Made by a program: the position numbers and the translations under genes
Source of the DNA: Purpureocillium takamizusanense
Lineage: Eukaryota > Ascomycota > Sordariomycetes > Hypocreales > Ophiocordycipitaceae
DNA: 64,000 nucleotides
Assembly (NCBI RefSeq): GCF_022605165.1
Contig: NC_063075.1
Location: 930,001-994,000 of the forward strand
Reading direction: 5' to 3'
The notes under the pieces: model-generated
Databases searched by the model: none
Told to the model about the DNA's origin: nothing
The model's input: the letters and a program-made list of their open reading frames with translations, nothing else
In this document: one piece after another, positions 1-13,254 of the stretch
Layout: each line of letters begins with the position of its first letter
How positions within the stretch are numbered: the stretch's first letter is position 1

Positions 1-3000
1 TGCGCGGGCGGCATACGGAGATGCTGGAGGGACCGGGCTTCTTCTCCAACTCTGGGTAGGGCAGCAGGCAAGGTGGGCATGAGGGGGAGGGGATGAGGAG
101 GGGGAGGGGAAAGCGGAGAGGGACAGATGGACGTGTCTCGTTGGAGGAGAAATGGGGGAGGGGCGTCTGAGGAGAAGGCGAGAGAAGGTTGTACATGCGG
201 GCATATGTAGCTGACGTGGATCAACTTATGGGTGGATGGGTGGATGGATGGTGGATGGACGGCATGTGCAGGAGGGAGGCACAGAGGCAAGACTGATTAG
301 ATTGATGTGGTGACTGACACGGAGACGATCAGATGCCCGGCCCGGCCTGGCGGCGCAGGGCAGTTACGTATAGTAAGTTCAATACTAACTTGGGAAGACG
401 AGCTCTTATTAGGTGATGATGATGATGATGAGGCAGTAAGTAAGTGGGCTGCGGCAGGCGCGTTTGGGCTGGCCGGCCTTGACTGGCTGGAGACTCCTGC
501 CTCGAGTCCCAACCCGAACCTACTAAGGCGTCGAAGTCGGGACTCGCAAGTATGTCCCGAAAAGGGCAACCAGCTAGTAGTTATAGTCCCAGCGCCCAAT
601 CGGCTGGCTTGGGCGGGGGACGCTTGCTAGTGGAGCCTTGGTAGAGTCGTAGACGCCCTGCCACGGCCCTGCGACTGCCTGCGACTGCCCTACCTAGGGC
701 CCAGTGGGTTCGAGTGGCTCCCCCAAGCCCCGCCCAGGGACGGGAAGGTGCGCATAGCCAAGCCTGCATCGTTACATGGGCAATGGCAATGGCGAATGTT
801 GATTACTTGCCTACACTTGGCACATTATTAACTTAGTACTTAGCTGCCTGACCTCGGTGGTCGTGCCTCACCGAGGTCGTACTTTGTGGGCGTCCAATTC
901 GTACCTAGTAGTACTCATCGCCTTCCCGTGCCAAATGACCGGGGAGAAGGGCACTGTACTGGTCTGTGCCCACAGTCTTATAATAAGTTACTATACTAAC
1001 TTACGTGCGCTTCCCGTTGTACGGCGCTGATGGGAAACTCAGGACAGCTCCAATACCCAACCGGCGTCCAACTGGCCTGCACCTCGATCGGGGTTCGCGC
1101 AGGACCGACAATCCCACTTATGCGCGCCTCCTGCGTATTATATTGGGTACCAAGGTATGTACGTACGAGAAACGAGGGAGGTGATGCTGGCCTGGCAAGC
1201 GAGTCGCCGCTAGCCGACCTGATGACGACGGCAGCGACCAACGAACGACGATGCAGGGCCGCCCCGGTCGGGCTGCGGCTTCCCAGAGGCGCTGCTGTGA
1301 TGCGCGATGCCTGGTACCGCCGCGACGATTAAGGTTGTGCGAGAACCGACAAACGACGTCCCGTGGGCCGGGACCCTCCCCTACCATGAATCAGTCCATG
1401 ATACTCGCACGCACAGCCAACATCCAGGTGACGGCTTCGTTTGTACAGTCCGGCGACAGGCTCTGGCCCCCCTGGTCACTCTGGCTGCCATCGCCTCCTC
1501 CTCCGCTGCGGGCGTCATGGCCACTCTTCTTGTGCCCGCACGGGGACGCTGGCCCGGATGCAAGAGGCAGAGTTCCGTCGCCATGTACGGGCAGGGCGCA
1601 GGCTGCCACCCCCCAACGAGTAACCCAGTCTGTCGGGTTCCGGGAGGCGCCCGATAATCCATCACACCAAAACTCTTGCTAGCGCCCATCCCGCTGCCCG
1701 CGCTACGTCGAGCCAACGTTGACGACAAGTCCGGGGCTGACCCCAAATGCGGGAACCATTTCGAGCAAGACTCCCCGTCGCCGTCCCTCCACACAATGAC
1801 CCTATCGACGTTGGTGTTACGGACACCAAGCCCGCGGAACATGCTGTGAGTCCGTGACCAAGACGAACTTTAAAAAAGAAGAAAGACTAAACAAATCTCT
1901 AGCGTTCTGCTGTGGGGGAATGACGATCTTCAATCGATCCGTCCGTCCTGGTTCGCGCGAGACCCTCTCCATCCATACCTGATTTCCCTGAACGGCGCTT
2001 TTGATGGCTAGCTGATAAGGCAGACGGGAAGGAGGACGGACAATCATGCCGGTTGGCCAGAAACCGCTACTTCGTAACTAGGGAAGCATGAGAAGGCCTC
2101 GCACCCCCCACTGTTATCCGCCCTGATGAGACACCCTTGCGCGCGCGCTTCTCGAATCGCCTGCCGTCAGCCCCCAACAGCCCCCCCCCGACGTCTCGCG
2201 GATGCGACTGGCTCACCGGCTAACCTCTATGCGAAGGAGAATGCGAGTCACAGACCGCAGATGCAGTCTGCAAGCCTTGCGGCGGCTGTCCGCAGCTCTC
2301 GCTTGCACGCTTCGATCGCGCGCGTATCTACTACCGGATTATCAGCCGCCAATCATCAAATTCGTGAACCACGGCGGGGCGAAGAAGAAAAAAAGGAACG
2401 TTGCCAGCCGCCAGGGAGCTCGCACGTTGTCAAAGCTGCCGCTGCGCCCGTCTTCGCTTCCAACTTGCCGCCGCACGGACGGAATTGAACCAAACAGCTG
2501 GATCGCGAGGTCTTGTGACAGATGCGACTCCCCGACAAGCCTGCCTGCCAGTCCTGTCCTCGTTTGGGTGGCTCGGCTCGCAATCCTCCTCGCTTGTTGC
2601 CAACATCGCAACCGTGGCCGGAAATGCATCGAGACCCGGCTCACGACATGTGCTTGTGGAAGCGCACGTGCAAGGCTGCTTAAACGTTGACCATCGGCCC
2701 CCCGCGTTCATCAAACCGTCCCATATATTCTTCGCCCCGGTCCTTGTGCGACCCCAGGCCGATAACAAGGTCAAGGATTCGGAGTCAGTGCCAACTTCAA
2801 CCAAGACTCCAACGACGTAGCCAATTGATAAGGTGGAGCCAAAGGGCCGTGTCAGCGGGTGGCATATGGTGGATAATTGAACGGGACTGGCAAGAAAAGC
2901 CCCCATGGGAGGGAGCCCAGACTGATCGTACGAAGTCGGCGCGTATTTATTGATTATTCCCTTTGTTATGCTCCTCCGGGATGCAGACCCCGGTATCCGA

Positions 3001-4407
3001 GCCGCAGCAGGGGGTCAGTGGGAGCATTCTGCGTACACCAAGCCACCTTTGAGCGTACGAATACTACTAATCTCTTAGTAGGTACTGCTACGAAGTACGT
3101 ACTCGCAGTATGCGTGTGGGCGGGCGCATTCATCCATCTATCCCCTGTCCCAGCGTATTACGCCCCGGACATTGATGACATCCCGGACTTTTCGTTGCGC
3201 GCCCTACTGATATATGTACTATTTGTACAAGTACCGTTTGGCTTTCTGACGTTGTGCTCGTATGGCCCGCAGATGGCCGGCCCAGCCGCCTCCCCGGTTT
3301 GTTACCCTCACACTGTCGCACCCGGCCGCCGCCTCTCATGTCAGGCACTTCCAGTCGGAGGGTCCATGTCCGCTGTACTCTTGTTTGCGAGCGTACCAAC
3401 ATGTCATGTCGTTTGACCGGCTCGGAACCTGCCGTATGTGTATGTTATGTATGTCATACATGCATGTTGGATGCGCATCGCGTCGTGTCATGATGTGATC
3501 GGTCGGTCGGTCGGTCGCTGCTCTCCCTCTCCCTCGCGCGCGTTTCGTCCGTTCTGGCCGCAGAGGTGTGAGTACCGCCGAGTAGGCGAGGCCTACCTGA
3601 TACCCTCTCCCCCCTTATCGTGCTGGACGGCCGCAGTGCTCTATACTACATACCTGTGGGCAACAAACAAGCCCAAGTACCTTAGTACTTAGCAACCAAC
3701 CTACGAAATTGTACGCTCCAAGGGTGAGACCCCCCCTGCCTTCCTTCTCTTGCTCGTTATGTTGTTGGGCCACGCAACGCAAACGCAAAGGCAACGCGAC
3801 GCCTCGCCAGGTCAGTCAAGACAAGATATCATTCATGGAACACGATTGCCCATCCTGTCAGCATACATGCTCCATGGGAAACGCATGTCGCAGCCCACCG
3901 CGGATGTGAAGATCGACGCCGTGCATCAACGAAAGGTGTCTCTTTCTGTTTCCTCCCCTGCTGCTGCTGCTGCTGCTGCTTCTGCCGTTGCTTCTGAACT
4001 AATGCTCGCGCTATGAATCAAACAGAACGCGAAGCTGCATTCTTTCCCGTGCCTTTGCCCCAACAAGACGACCAACCAAAAAGGGCACCCTCTTCACTCT
4101 CATCAAGTTCTCTCTGCGCGCCGCTTGTCCAGCGTTTCGCGAGAGAGCGAGCGAGCGCGCTCGCGGCCGACCTGTCCCGTTCTTTCGGCGTCTCAAGTTC
4201 CCTCTTTTTTCCAACGACAAGAAACAACGAAATTCGAGGGGAATCATGGCAACATGAAAAGAAATTGTAAAAGGGTTCAACAGCGAGTTGGAGAGAGCGA
4301 GTACGACAGGCTAGATCTGAACGAGCCCTCATCAGCCAACGCGAGGCACGCACGTAGGTGCGCTACGAGTCCCTTGCAAGTGCGCCAAGGTCGTTGTCGC
4401 ACAGCGA
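1..4407. other. Gene-free spacer, left edge
   Basis: I see no supportable gene in these 4.4 kb. Open frames are short, overlap on both strands and have neither family motifs nor a consistent intron pattern. The stretch holds a GAT triplet run near 414-432, a GGTC run near 3499-3517, a CTG run at 3958-3980, and several TAGTAC/GTACTA-type palindromes (about 831-844, 979-1008, 3070-3112, 3676-3692). The last few hundred bases are probably the 3' flank of the VHS/GAT gene, which is transcribed leftward and stops at 4408. Confidence 0.6.
3958..3980. repeat. CTG trinucleotide microsatellite
   Basis: Seven CTG units in a row in non-coding sequence, visible directly. A second CTG x7 run lies at 7195-7215 and a CAG x6 run at 27615-27632, all outside genes. 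Confidence 0.9.
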
Positions 4408-6141
4408 CTAGTACCGGTGGATGGGCTCCTTGCTTTTCGGCGTCGCCTCGTAAATGTCGCTGTCATCGTCGTCGTTGTTGCTGGGTGCCTTGCGCTGGCC
4501 CGGTGGCGGCTGCAGACCTGTCGTGCTAGACGCCCCTGAGCCGTTCAACGCCTCCTTCTCGTCGGCGAAGTTGGGCCCGGCGGCCTGAAAGCCAGGGTGA
4601 AAGGGCTCCTGTGCCAGCCTTAGGTCCGCAAAGGCGCCCGATGAGCTCTGGCCCGGGTGGGGATCCGCGAACGGGTCCTCGGCGGATACGTTGTCGTTGT
4701 CGCGGCGGTATCCGGACCCGGAGGCCTTGCCAACCGGGGGCGGCCCGTCGGGCGCGTTGTAGAACTCGGCCTCCTTGCCCTTGCCGTTGCCGCCCGATAC
4801 GATGGCCGCGCCGGCGCCCAGGCCTGCGCCAATTCCAATGCCAGCACCCGTGCTCGTGCCTTGCCAACTATCCTGCCGTTGCGTGCCGTTTGTCGCTTCA
4901 GGCCCCGGTGACCCTTCGTGCGGCGTGTTGAGGCCGAGCTGTTTTCTTGCGTTGAGGACCGCGCGCTGATGCTGGTTGAGCGCCGTCTGGAGCTGCTCGT
5001 TGGTGTCGATGAGACTCTCCATAGTGTCGTTGTCGGGGCTCGGGTTCTCCGACGTCATGTATCCCTGAATGCTGCGTGAAGCGCTGAGGCAGCGGTTGGC
5101 GAACTCGCGAATCAGCTCGTTCTGCAGCATCTCCGTCGAGGGAGTGTTCATGACCACCTGCTCGAGCAGCTTGGCCGACGTCCGTGCCTCTTCCAGCCGG
5201 CTGGCGAGCTCGACGGGGTCCGGTAGCCGGTTGTTGGCATGTGCCTTGGCGAAGTAGTTCTGAGAGTGCCGGTTCACCATGGGCGGCGGTGGGCTCATGA
5301 GGTGCGGACGTGACCCTGGCGGGGGAACGCGGCCCTGGGTTTGCAGCAAGAACGTCAGTCCTGCGTGATGAAGATGCGCAGGTCGGGAGAGGGGCGCGGG
5401 TGGCAGGCACTTACACCGTGGTCCTTGAGCGCCTTTTCCTTTTCCTTCTTCCACATTTGTATTAAGGGGCCCAACCCCTCGTCGTACATTTTGGTGTGCT
5501 CAAAGTCATCGAGAGTCTCCATGAGAATTTGGCGCACGCTGCGGTCCTTGGCGTTTTTGAGCAGCGCTTTTGCCGTGTCGACGAACTTGTCGTCGAGGTT
5601 CCTGGTGAAGGTCTGGCCGGGGTTGTCGGTGAGGATGCGAACGAGCATGATGGCGTTATATTGCCACGAGGGCCGCGACGAGTATTCCTTGCCCATGTAC
5701 TTGCGGATGATGCGAGCGCACTCGGCGGCAGCTGCGGGGGAGGACTCGGCGGCATCGACGATGGGCGGCAGAAAGAGCACCTCGTCGCTCTGCGCGTTGC
5801 CGCCAGATTCGCAAAACGCTTTCTGTGATTGGTATTTTCCGTCAGTCAAAGGGGCTCCGGTCGGGGGGTTGCAGTGGCGCGCGTGTTGTAGCACGGTAAG
5901 CACCTACCACGCTGTTATGAGCGGTGACTTCTGGGTTCTCGGCGGGAGTCGCGGCCGAGGCCGGGGGAATCTCTGAGCTGCCTGCTTCCACGGGCGAGTT
6001 AGCGTCCCCAACGCGGATGCAGTATTGTCTTTGGCGATGTTGCGCGACAAGGCGCTGGTGGCCACCGGGCCAAGGGGAGCTTGGGATCAACACACCTCCG
6101 CCGCCAGTCTTCTTTCTGATGCTCCCCAGCATCTTGTTCAT
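4408..6141 (-). CDS. VHS/GAT-domain sorting adaptor protein
   Basis: Probably an endosomal/trans-Golgi adaptor that binds ubiquitinated cargo, as known for GGA, TOM1 and Hse1-type proteins. Best model, read leftward: exons 6141-6096, 5981-5908, 5822-5415 and 5334-4408, giving 484 aa. Residues about 35-176 form a VHS/ENTH-like helical solenoid, starting KAFCESGG and containing RPSWQYNAIMLVRIL. Residues about 190-310 form a GAT three-helix domain with PVELASRLEEARTSAKLLEQ and DTNEQLQTALNQHQRAVLNA. The tail is Gly/Asp-rich and disordered and ends PIHRY. The first intron (114 nt, weak GTGTTG donor, CTAAC branch site 15 nt before the acceptor) is in frame if retained, so a 522-aa form is possible. 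The start MNKML fits the family. The family is clear; the cargo is not. Confidence 0.83.
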
Positions 6142-8439
6142 GCTGAGCCCTTTCATGACTGCTACGTGTTGGCGCTCGCACGACCACGGGCCGTGGGGTC
6201 CGTTTCGCAACGAGGACGGTGGTCAGGGGTGTCAATCGCCGCGCGCTGGGTCGTCGGCGTCTCGTGGACGAGGGAAGCGCGGGGATTAGGTGAGCGGATA
6301 TGTGGTGTCGCGATCGGCCGAGAGGACACGGATGGGTCGATGGCCTTCGCGAGGGGCGGGCAGCAAACAGTGGCAGGTACGAGCCGAAGTTCGAGGGTGC
6401 CTATCGCGTGGAAGGCGAGCGAGGCTATCCGAGGGTCGTCGGTGCGGCGAAGGAGATGGCGTTGGCAGCCTGCGTCTACGTGAACCGGACGGTTGAGTTC
6501 CCCTGGGGGTCGGTCGCTCGCGGATCGGCGTTGTCTAGATTGGGGGAGGGGAACAGTCTTCAGTAACAACCTCAACCCCGTCAACGGCCAGGGTGTGGCG
6601 GGCGGACGGCAGGGGTCCTCGTTGGGTCCGCGTCGCCCCGAGCCTGATGGCTGCCTCCACACGTGGCGGGGGGGTTTTGCGTCTTGTCCTGTCAGGGCCT
6701 TTTTGTTGTGGGCGGTTGCTGCTGCTACTGCTGCTGTCGTCGTCGATGGTGGGTGTTTCTTCAGGCGGCGTGGCAAGATGAGTGGAGGAACAGTCGACGT
6801 AGCGAGCGAGTCTGTGCTCTGATGGGGTGAAAAAGATGTACTGTAGGCTGGCCTTTTGATGGCGAGCGCCGACGATTCCAGCGAGCTAGGAGGCTGGCGG
6901 CGGGATGTCGGGTCACGAGCAGCGTTGGCTGATGGATGCGCGATAGGGAGGAAGCTGAGCGGCGGCGGCACCAAAGCAGGTATTAAAGGGCAGGAGGCAG
7001 GCGTCCGCGGAGCATATACTAATGTGAAGTGGGATGGATGGATGACTGACTGACCGACTTGACCGACGATGAGTGGGAAGCATGGGCACTGCATCTGTCT
7101 GACCGCGTCTGTCGCCTGGGGAAGGGAGCTGCGTGTGCGTCGTCCCACCCGCCGTCGAGCACCACCAGCACGTGTGCCAAGAGGGTCGAGGTCGCTGCTG
7201 CTGCTGCTGCTGCTGTAGCGGGGGCAGGGCGCTGGAGGGGTTCCAGCTTTACGTTAGTAGAGGTAGTTGGCATCGACGCGCGGGCACTGCATGAGAGTTC
7301 CTCCCCCCCCCAATCCTCTGGGAGGTACATATCGTACAGTATTAGTACCTTCCATGGGTTGTGAGTGGAGCATCCCATCTCCGAGCTGTCCATTAGCAGC
7401 GAAACTTTTAGCACTCCCAAGGGGCCAACGACACAACCCACCTCTTTGAAGCGCGGGACTCTTCAAGGCCGAATACAGAGCTAGTTAGTACCTTGGCAGC
7501 TTTGATATTTTGACGTCTCCTGTCCGCTGAAGATTCCCAATGCGTTCGTTGTAGTAGCAGCTTCTACCATCTTTCAGATCCACCGTTCCAACGCCTGTTG
7601 CGAATGCTACCGCTGTATATCAACGTTTCCAAGTCGCGCGTCCTGTCGTCCTCCTCCTCTCCCACGCCCGGCCCGCCGGCGCATCATCCCCCTCCTCTCC
7701 ACCTCCATTGTCACTCCCACCATGATCCCCGGCCGACCTCCACTTTCCGCCTCCGCCGCCGCCGTCGCCGCCTCATCCTCACTCTTGTCCCCGGTCTCGC
7801 CACGGGTCTTGCGCCTCCGCCCAAGCCATCCACTCACCGCGCTCAACTGTTCCTCCGCGCAACACACAGCCCCTCCACCACCACCACTTCGGACCAGCAC
7901 CAGCACCAGCACCAGCACGAGCGACACGCGCTTCACGCTCTCTGCACAGCCACACCAACTACGCAATCCCCCCCCTCCATCCATCCACCCATTCCTCACC
8001 GCATCCCCGCGCCCGCAACGCAACGCAGGCACACACCACGACGGGGTTTGGCACGACGTTAAAAACCGGACCGACCACATCCACTCATGACAATGGCACG
8101 CGTCGGCCTGACGTGCGCGGCAGACGGACGCCTTGGCCGAATCTCGTGACGCCAACCTCGTCATCTCCGAGCGCTTCATGCCAAATCATCGATTGCTACG
8201 TAATGCCATGCTTGCTCCAACTGCCGGCTAAGCAATCGGCGCCCGCATGCATACATGCCCGTATATTGTACAAATCACGAGTACCTTCCCTCCCTCGCGC
8301 GGCCCCTGACGCTCACGTGTTGTGTACTTGGCCGTAGCGGAGATTCGTCAGGCTCGCATAACAGGGCAACGGCATGCGTCCATGTTCATCCCCTCGGGGG
8401 TTGGTCCAGGTTCGCCTATGTGCCTATCGTCAGCGCCGT
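6142..8439. other. Spacer between VHS/GAT and UBX genes
   Basis: Both flanking genes read leftward, so this stretch should hold the VHS/GAT promoter and the UBX-gene terminator. An open frame of about 330 codons on the minus strand (6162-7148) is Pro/Ser/Arg-rich with no recognisable domain and is probably leader. C-rich sequence at 7600-8090 gives low-complexity Pro/Ser/His frames on the plus strand. Also present are CTG x7 at 7195-7215 and an ACCAGC repeat near 7893-7917. I see no gene I can support. Confidence 0.5.
7893..7917. repeat. ACCAGC hexanucleotide tandem repeat
   Basis: Four copies of ACCAGC in a C-rich stretch, visible directly; non-coding as far as can be judged. Confidence 0.8.
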
Positions 8440-10062
8440 CTATGGAGATTCCTCGTCCTCCTCCTCATCGTCGTCGTCATCCTCTGCGTCTGACTCGGGG
8501 GCAAGTTGCTCCACAATCAGGTTCCCTGACTTGCCAATCTTGGCCCCCATCGTGTCTGTTGTGCTTGGCTGGTAGACGACTCTGGGCAGCGTCGATGCTA
8601 CCCGGAACGTGTACTTGTGCTCATATCCAGCTGGCCGAGGGGCCTCCGTGGTCGCGTCCAAGTCCTGCATAAGGTTGTAGCATTCCACAAATGCGTAAAG
8701 CTCTTCGAGCGGCGCATCTTGAGGGAAGCGTCGCACGATCCGCCCCGCCCCAGACTCCTCCGGCATCTTGAGGGCGACGCGTACCACGTCCCTGTCGCCA
8801 GTAGGGGGCTCGGGCATGATTTGGCGCACCCTCCACGCTTTCCAGAGCGCCCGTCTCTCCTCCAACCGCGCGTCTGCCTCCGCCTTTTGCTGTGCCCGCC
8901 TCTCGGCCTCGGCGGCGGCGGCGGCGGCCTCTCTCCTTTCTCGTGCGCGTTCCCTGTCAATGGCCAGCGACCGTTCGTATGCCGAGTCCTGTTGCGTTCG
9001 CAGGCTACGCGCCACTTCTTGCGCAGTTCGCTCAGCGCGCACACCCTCGAGGTCTGAGCCGTATTTCTCCATCGACCCTTGCAGCTCCGACAGATACGTC
9101 GCCGCGGGCATGGGGCCGACCAGGCGTTTGACGATGCCCATTCTTGTGCTGCCCTCCTTGGGCGTCAGGCACACCAGGGCCGTAAACGGGTACTTGGTGC
9201 AGTTATACTCGGTCGCTGCTTGGTATGCCTCCGAGTCCAGCACGTTGCCTCCCCACAAGACCATGTTGTTGGACGAACTCTTGAAAAACTCGACCACGTC
9301 GGTTGATAGAAGTGTCCCGCGCACAAAAGAAGCCGTGTCATCGTGTTCGGGTGACATGAGAAAGACAAGCAGGAACTTGAGCTCCTTCTTCGCCAGATCG
9401 TGTGCTTGCGCCAGGCCACCCTCAAAGAACGGAAGCTCGTTGGGCCCGTACTCCTCGTCAAACTCGCGCTTGAATCTTGCGGCCGTGTCGCGCGGCATCA
9501 ACATCCGTCGGCCTGTTGTGCGCCGAAGGCCAGCAGTAATGGCGCGAGGCCGCAGCGGCGCGGGGAGAAACGACAGGACGTAGCAGAAGGTCCTGAAGAG
9601 AGCGCCCGCCGCCCTCCATCCCCAGCCAAGTGGCGCAAGTAGGAGGCCCAGGAGCCACGGCGACCGGTGTGTGACAGGCTGCTGGGGAACTATTCTCGGT
9701 GCTGGGTCCGTGTGGTCTCTCCGTCCCAGCACCGAGCGATCGGACGAGGCCATCAGGCTCTCTTGAAGGTTCTCGTGTCGAGAGGCCATCCGGGGGATGT
9801 CTTGAGCGGCCATGGCTTCGGCGACGGGGTCGGGCCCCTCGCCGTCGAAGAACTTGGCAATGGCAATCTGTATCAGACATTAGCCATGGCGATTACGACA
9901 GCTGGGAGAACACGAGCAAGGCCATACCTGAACATTCCATTGCGACCGCTGCAGTAGCGGTATCGCATCTTTTACCTCCTGGTTCGTGACGCCAATGTAC
10001 TGCTGGAGAGCCTCCTGCTGGCTCGGGGACAGTTGTCCTACGTCGTCTCCCGCGTCGGCCAT
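8440..10062 (-). CDS. UBA-UAS-UBX protein, FAF2/Ubx2-like ERAD factor
   Basis: Likely an ER/lipid-droplet membrane protein that recruits Cdc48/p97 for ER-associated degradation, as known for UBXD8/FAF2, yeast Ubx2 and S. pombe Ucp10. Exons 10062-9928 and 9867-8440 give 520 aa; the intron is phase 0. Domains in order: N-terminal UBA-like helices (about 10-56, split by the intron at WNVQ/IAIAKFFDG), a hydrophobic hairpin (about 114-151, SPWLLGLLLAPLGWGWRAAG) for membrane insertion, a thioredoxin-like UAS domain (about 178-290), an Ala/Glu/Arg coiled coil (about 330-400), and a C-terminal UBX domain (about 413-505) followed by an acidic Asp/Glu tail. It is divergent from PAN3. Domain order and length match the family. 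Confidence 0.9.
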
Positions 10063-11147
10063 GGCGCACAGTCGTCGCCTCGCCTCACCAGGTGTGGAAA
10101 CAGAGAAGCGCTGGATGTGCCATCAACAGGCAAGGCGACAAAGTATAAAGACGGGACGCTCAATTTTTGTCGACTTTTGGCGACAGAGACGTGGCTGCTG
10201 GTATGTATGTTGCGTGATCGGAGTGGCTTTTTCTGGAGTCGTAGAGGCCAGCTACGTCAACCTTGGAAGTGTCATGAATGGAGCCAAGGTAAGAAAGAGC
10301 TCCTGATCCGGCCGAGGTGGCCTGTGCGGCCCGCGCCAAAAAGGACAAGGTAAGAACTGCTAGGTACTTCAAAAATACTTTGGCACTGAGCCCTCCTCCC
10401 AGCTGACTCCACCATTTTGTTGCACATATCTCAGCGAGACCAGCAACAAGTAAGTACCGTACAAGTTCCTCTTCTCGCCAGGCAAGCTGCCCCGCTCCAG
10501 CATTGATCCAGGGCCCCAGCACTCCTGTCCCAGCGCCAAGGGTAGTGGGCGAGGGCGAGGGTGCCCGAGGGTTAGGTGCCCGGCAGGTGAGCAGCGGCAG
10601 CCGCAGAGGCGGCAGCAGCAGCGGCAGCCTGTACTAAGGTACAGTAGCAGCAGCAGCAGCAGCAGTAGCCCGCTGCCTAATCCGCCAATCCCATCCATGC
10701 ATCCGTGGCTCTCCCGCCCAGACAACGATGTCGTCTCGACTCGGCGCGCCCGCCTCGTTTCCCTCCCCCACCACGACAAACCTCAACCTCTTTGCGGCAG
10801 CCTCTGCGCCCAGGCTCTTGACCACTCGCCCGCCTCCGGATCCTCGTCGCGCGCCACGGTCCGAGCCGGCAGGGCCTTGCCATTGTCCTGCGTACTTCGC
10901 TTTCCTCACACATGGGCGCGACGTCGCAGTCGTCAATTGAGCCATGGCATAAGGCTGCCCCAGCGAGGTGCGTGTCGCGTCACCCGTCCCCGTCGTGAAC
11001 TGCCGCTTCGCCGACGCCGCCCTGCCCGCTCGTCGCGCAACCGCTGCCGGCATGGCTCTACCAGTCCCCTGATCTCAATTGCTGACTGCATTCAAGACGT
11101 CGTAGACCCGGCCCCGAGGACGATCCCCCTCGAGCATTGCTATCTAA
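10063..11147. other. Divergent promoter region UBX gene / PAN3
   Basis: The two genes start back to back, so these 1.1 kb should hold both promoters. A CAG-rich run near 10645-10665 and TACTAAGGTAC-type sequence near 10632 are visible. Open frames such as the one beginning near 10697 run into PAN3 coding sequence but are not in a supportable gene frame upstream of 11148. Confidence 0.55.
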
Positions 11148-13254
11148 ATGGCGACATCGCGATTCCAACAGTCAGATCTGCGGCGTCAGGTCGGGTCTCC
11201 GAGGCCCAAAGGTCGCGGTACGGCTCCAGGGCAAGACTGCTGCTCATGTTACGCAGACTAACCCTTGCCATAGAGAACAAGGAGACGCTCTGCCGGAACG
11301 TCCTCATCTACGGCCACTGTCGATACGAGGACCAAGGGTGCACCTTCTCCCACGACTTGAACAAGAACAATAGCAACAACGGAACTCAGGCCGACATGTC
11401 CAAGAAGGCTCTCAATGTCGAGTCGCCGTCCTTCACGCCGGCCGGCATCCAGCCGGCGGTGACCAAGAAGCCAACATTCTCTACCCAGGCCGCTAGTGCC
11501 CCGGCATTCACGCCACGCTCAGTCGGAGGTATGTTTGCCCTGTCAACCCATGAGGGGTCATGTCCTGACTTCAATGCAGCAGTGACGCCCGCTGGAAGTA
11601 CTGCCGACACCGAATCCCCCGTCTTCAATCCCGCAACTATCCGCGAATTCACTCCAAGCTTCGACGTCAGCTCGCAGGTACGCATGCTCAATTGGGTGGC
11701 CCCCCGTCGAAACCAAGCTAATATTGCTCGTAGACGGGTGCGAACGGCTCCAACCATGACGGAGCTTCGTACGATCCCTTTACCATGGCGGCCGTCGGGC
11801 AAAACCTGCCTACCCCCCAATACAACCCTTATGCCGAGGACCACAACGCCTTGGGCGGCGGGGCCGCGTCCTTCTTCCCGGCCCAAGGAGCCTTCACCAC
11901 GCCGCTTCAACCACTCCAGTATCATCTCTACGCCCCTGTTGGACCCCACAGGGATGACCTGATGCCCTACCAGCGCCTCACACACGACTTCTTCATCCCC
12001 GACAAACTCCGAGAGGATCTGCAGAAGAAGGCCGAGGCATCGCTGCAGGTCATGCCCAACTCGCAGCTCCCGCAGCTAGACAACTATCACTCGTTGGTCG
12101 CGCTGGACACGTCGCACAGGAAGAACGCAAACATATATGGCTACCCCAGCTGGGTCTACAAGGCAATGTCATCCAAGACTGGAAACCTATACTGCCTGCG
12201 TCGCCTCGAAGGCTTCAGGTTAACCAACGAGCACGCGATCCGGTCTGTCAAGGAGTGGAGGAAGATCGACAACGCCAACGTGGTGACGATCCATGACGCC
12301 TTCACCACCAGGGCGTTTGGAGACAGCTCCCTGATATTCGTGCAGGACTACCATCCCTTATCCAAGACACTCTCCGAGGTCCACCTCGCCCCCACTCCAG
12401 GGCCTGGGAACCGATTCCAACCAAAGGGCCCCATATCAGAGGCCGTCCTTTGGACCTACATCTCGCAGATTGCCAACGCGTTGCGGGCAATACACGGCGC
12501 GAATTTGGCTGCTCGGTGCATTGATGTCACCAAGATCATCCTGACAGACAAGAACCGCGTCCGACTCAATGCGTGCTCGGTACTGGACGTGGTGCAGTTT
12601 GACATGAGGCGTCCCATTCAGGAGCTTCAGCAAGATGACTTTTTGCAATTTGGACGCACCGTCCTCGGCCTGGCAACCAACACACTGCCCGTTCACCTCA
12701 CCAACCTGAACTCGGCGGTCGAGCAGCTGAGCCGCTCCTACTCGGTGGAGCTTCGCGATACGGTCGTGTGGCTCTTGGCACCGCCCCAGGCCCCGGCTCA
12801 GAAGACGATCGACGAGTTCGTTCGTGGTATTGCTGGCCATATAGTGGCAACGCTGGATCAGAGCCAACACAGGGCCGACGAGCTCAACACGGAACTCTTC
12901 CGCGAGCTGGAAAATGGGCGCATTGCGCGGCTCCTCTTCAAACTCGGCACAGTTAACGAGCGCCAGGAATTCGACGGTGACCGTTCTTGGTCGGAGAACG
13001 GAGAGAGATACATGCTGAAGCTCTTCCGCGACTACGTGTTCCATCAGGTGGATAGCAACGGGAGCCCGGTCCTGGACATGGGACACATGCTTCGCTGCCT
13101 CAACCGCCTCGACGCCGGTACGGACGAGCGGATCTGCCTGACCAGCCGCGATGAGCAAACCAGCTTTTTGGTCAGCTATAAGGAGCTAAAGAAGCAGCTC
13201 AACAATGCCTTTGGCGAGCTTCAAAAGGGTGGCAAGCAAGGGCGAGGGCTTTAG
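11148..13254 (+). CDS. PAN3: PAN3, regulatory subunit of the PAN2-PAN3 deadenylase
   Basis: PAN3 brings the PAN2 nuclease to poly(A)-bound Pab1 to start mRNA poly(A) shortening in the cytoplasm. Exons 11148-11217, 11274-11528, 11580-11677 and 11734-13254 give 647 aa, the usual length in filamentous fungi. An N-terminal CCCH zinc finger uses C30, C39, C46 and H50. A PAM2-like Pab1-binding motif (FNPATIREFTP) lies near residue 125. A pseudokinase domain follows (about 250-510, beginning near HDFFIPDKLREDLQKK), then a coiled coil and the C-terminal knob (about 515-647) with LDMGHMLRCLNRLDAG. The start MATSRF fits family N termini. It converges on Lsm7 downstream. Confidence 0.95.

Noticed and set aside
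6162..7148. 328-codon minus-strand frame upstream of the VHS/GAT gene
   Set aside because: Pro/Ser/Arg-rich without domain or conserved motif; better explained as promoter/leader of the adaptor gene.
7598..8090. Overlapping plus-strand frames with a presequence-like start (MIPGRPPLSA...)
   Set aside because: C-rich low-complexity sequence gives Pro/Ser/His/Thr strings in more than one frame; no domain follows and no intron leads to one.
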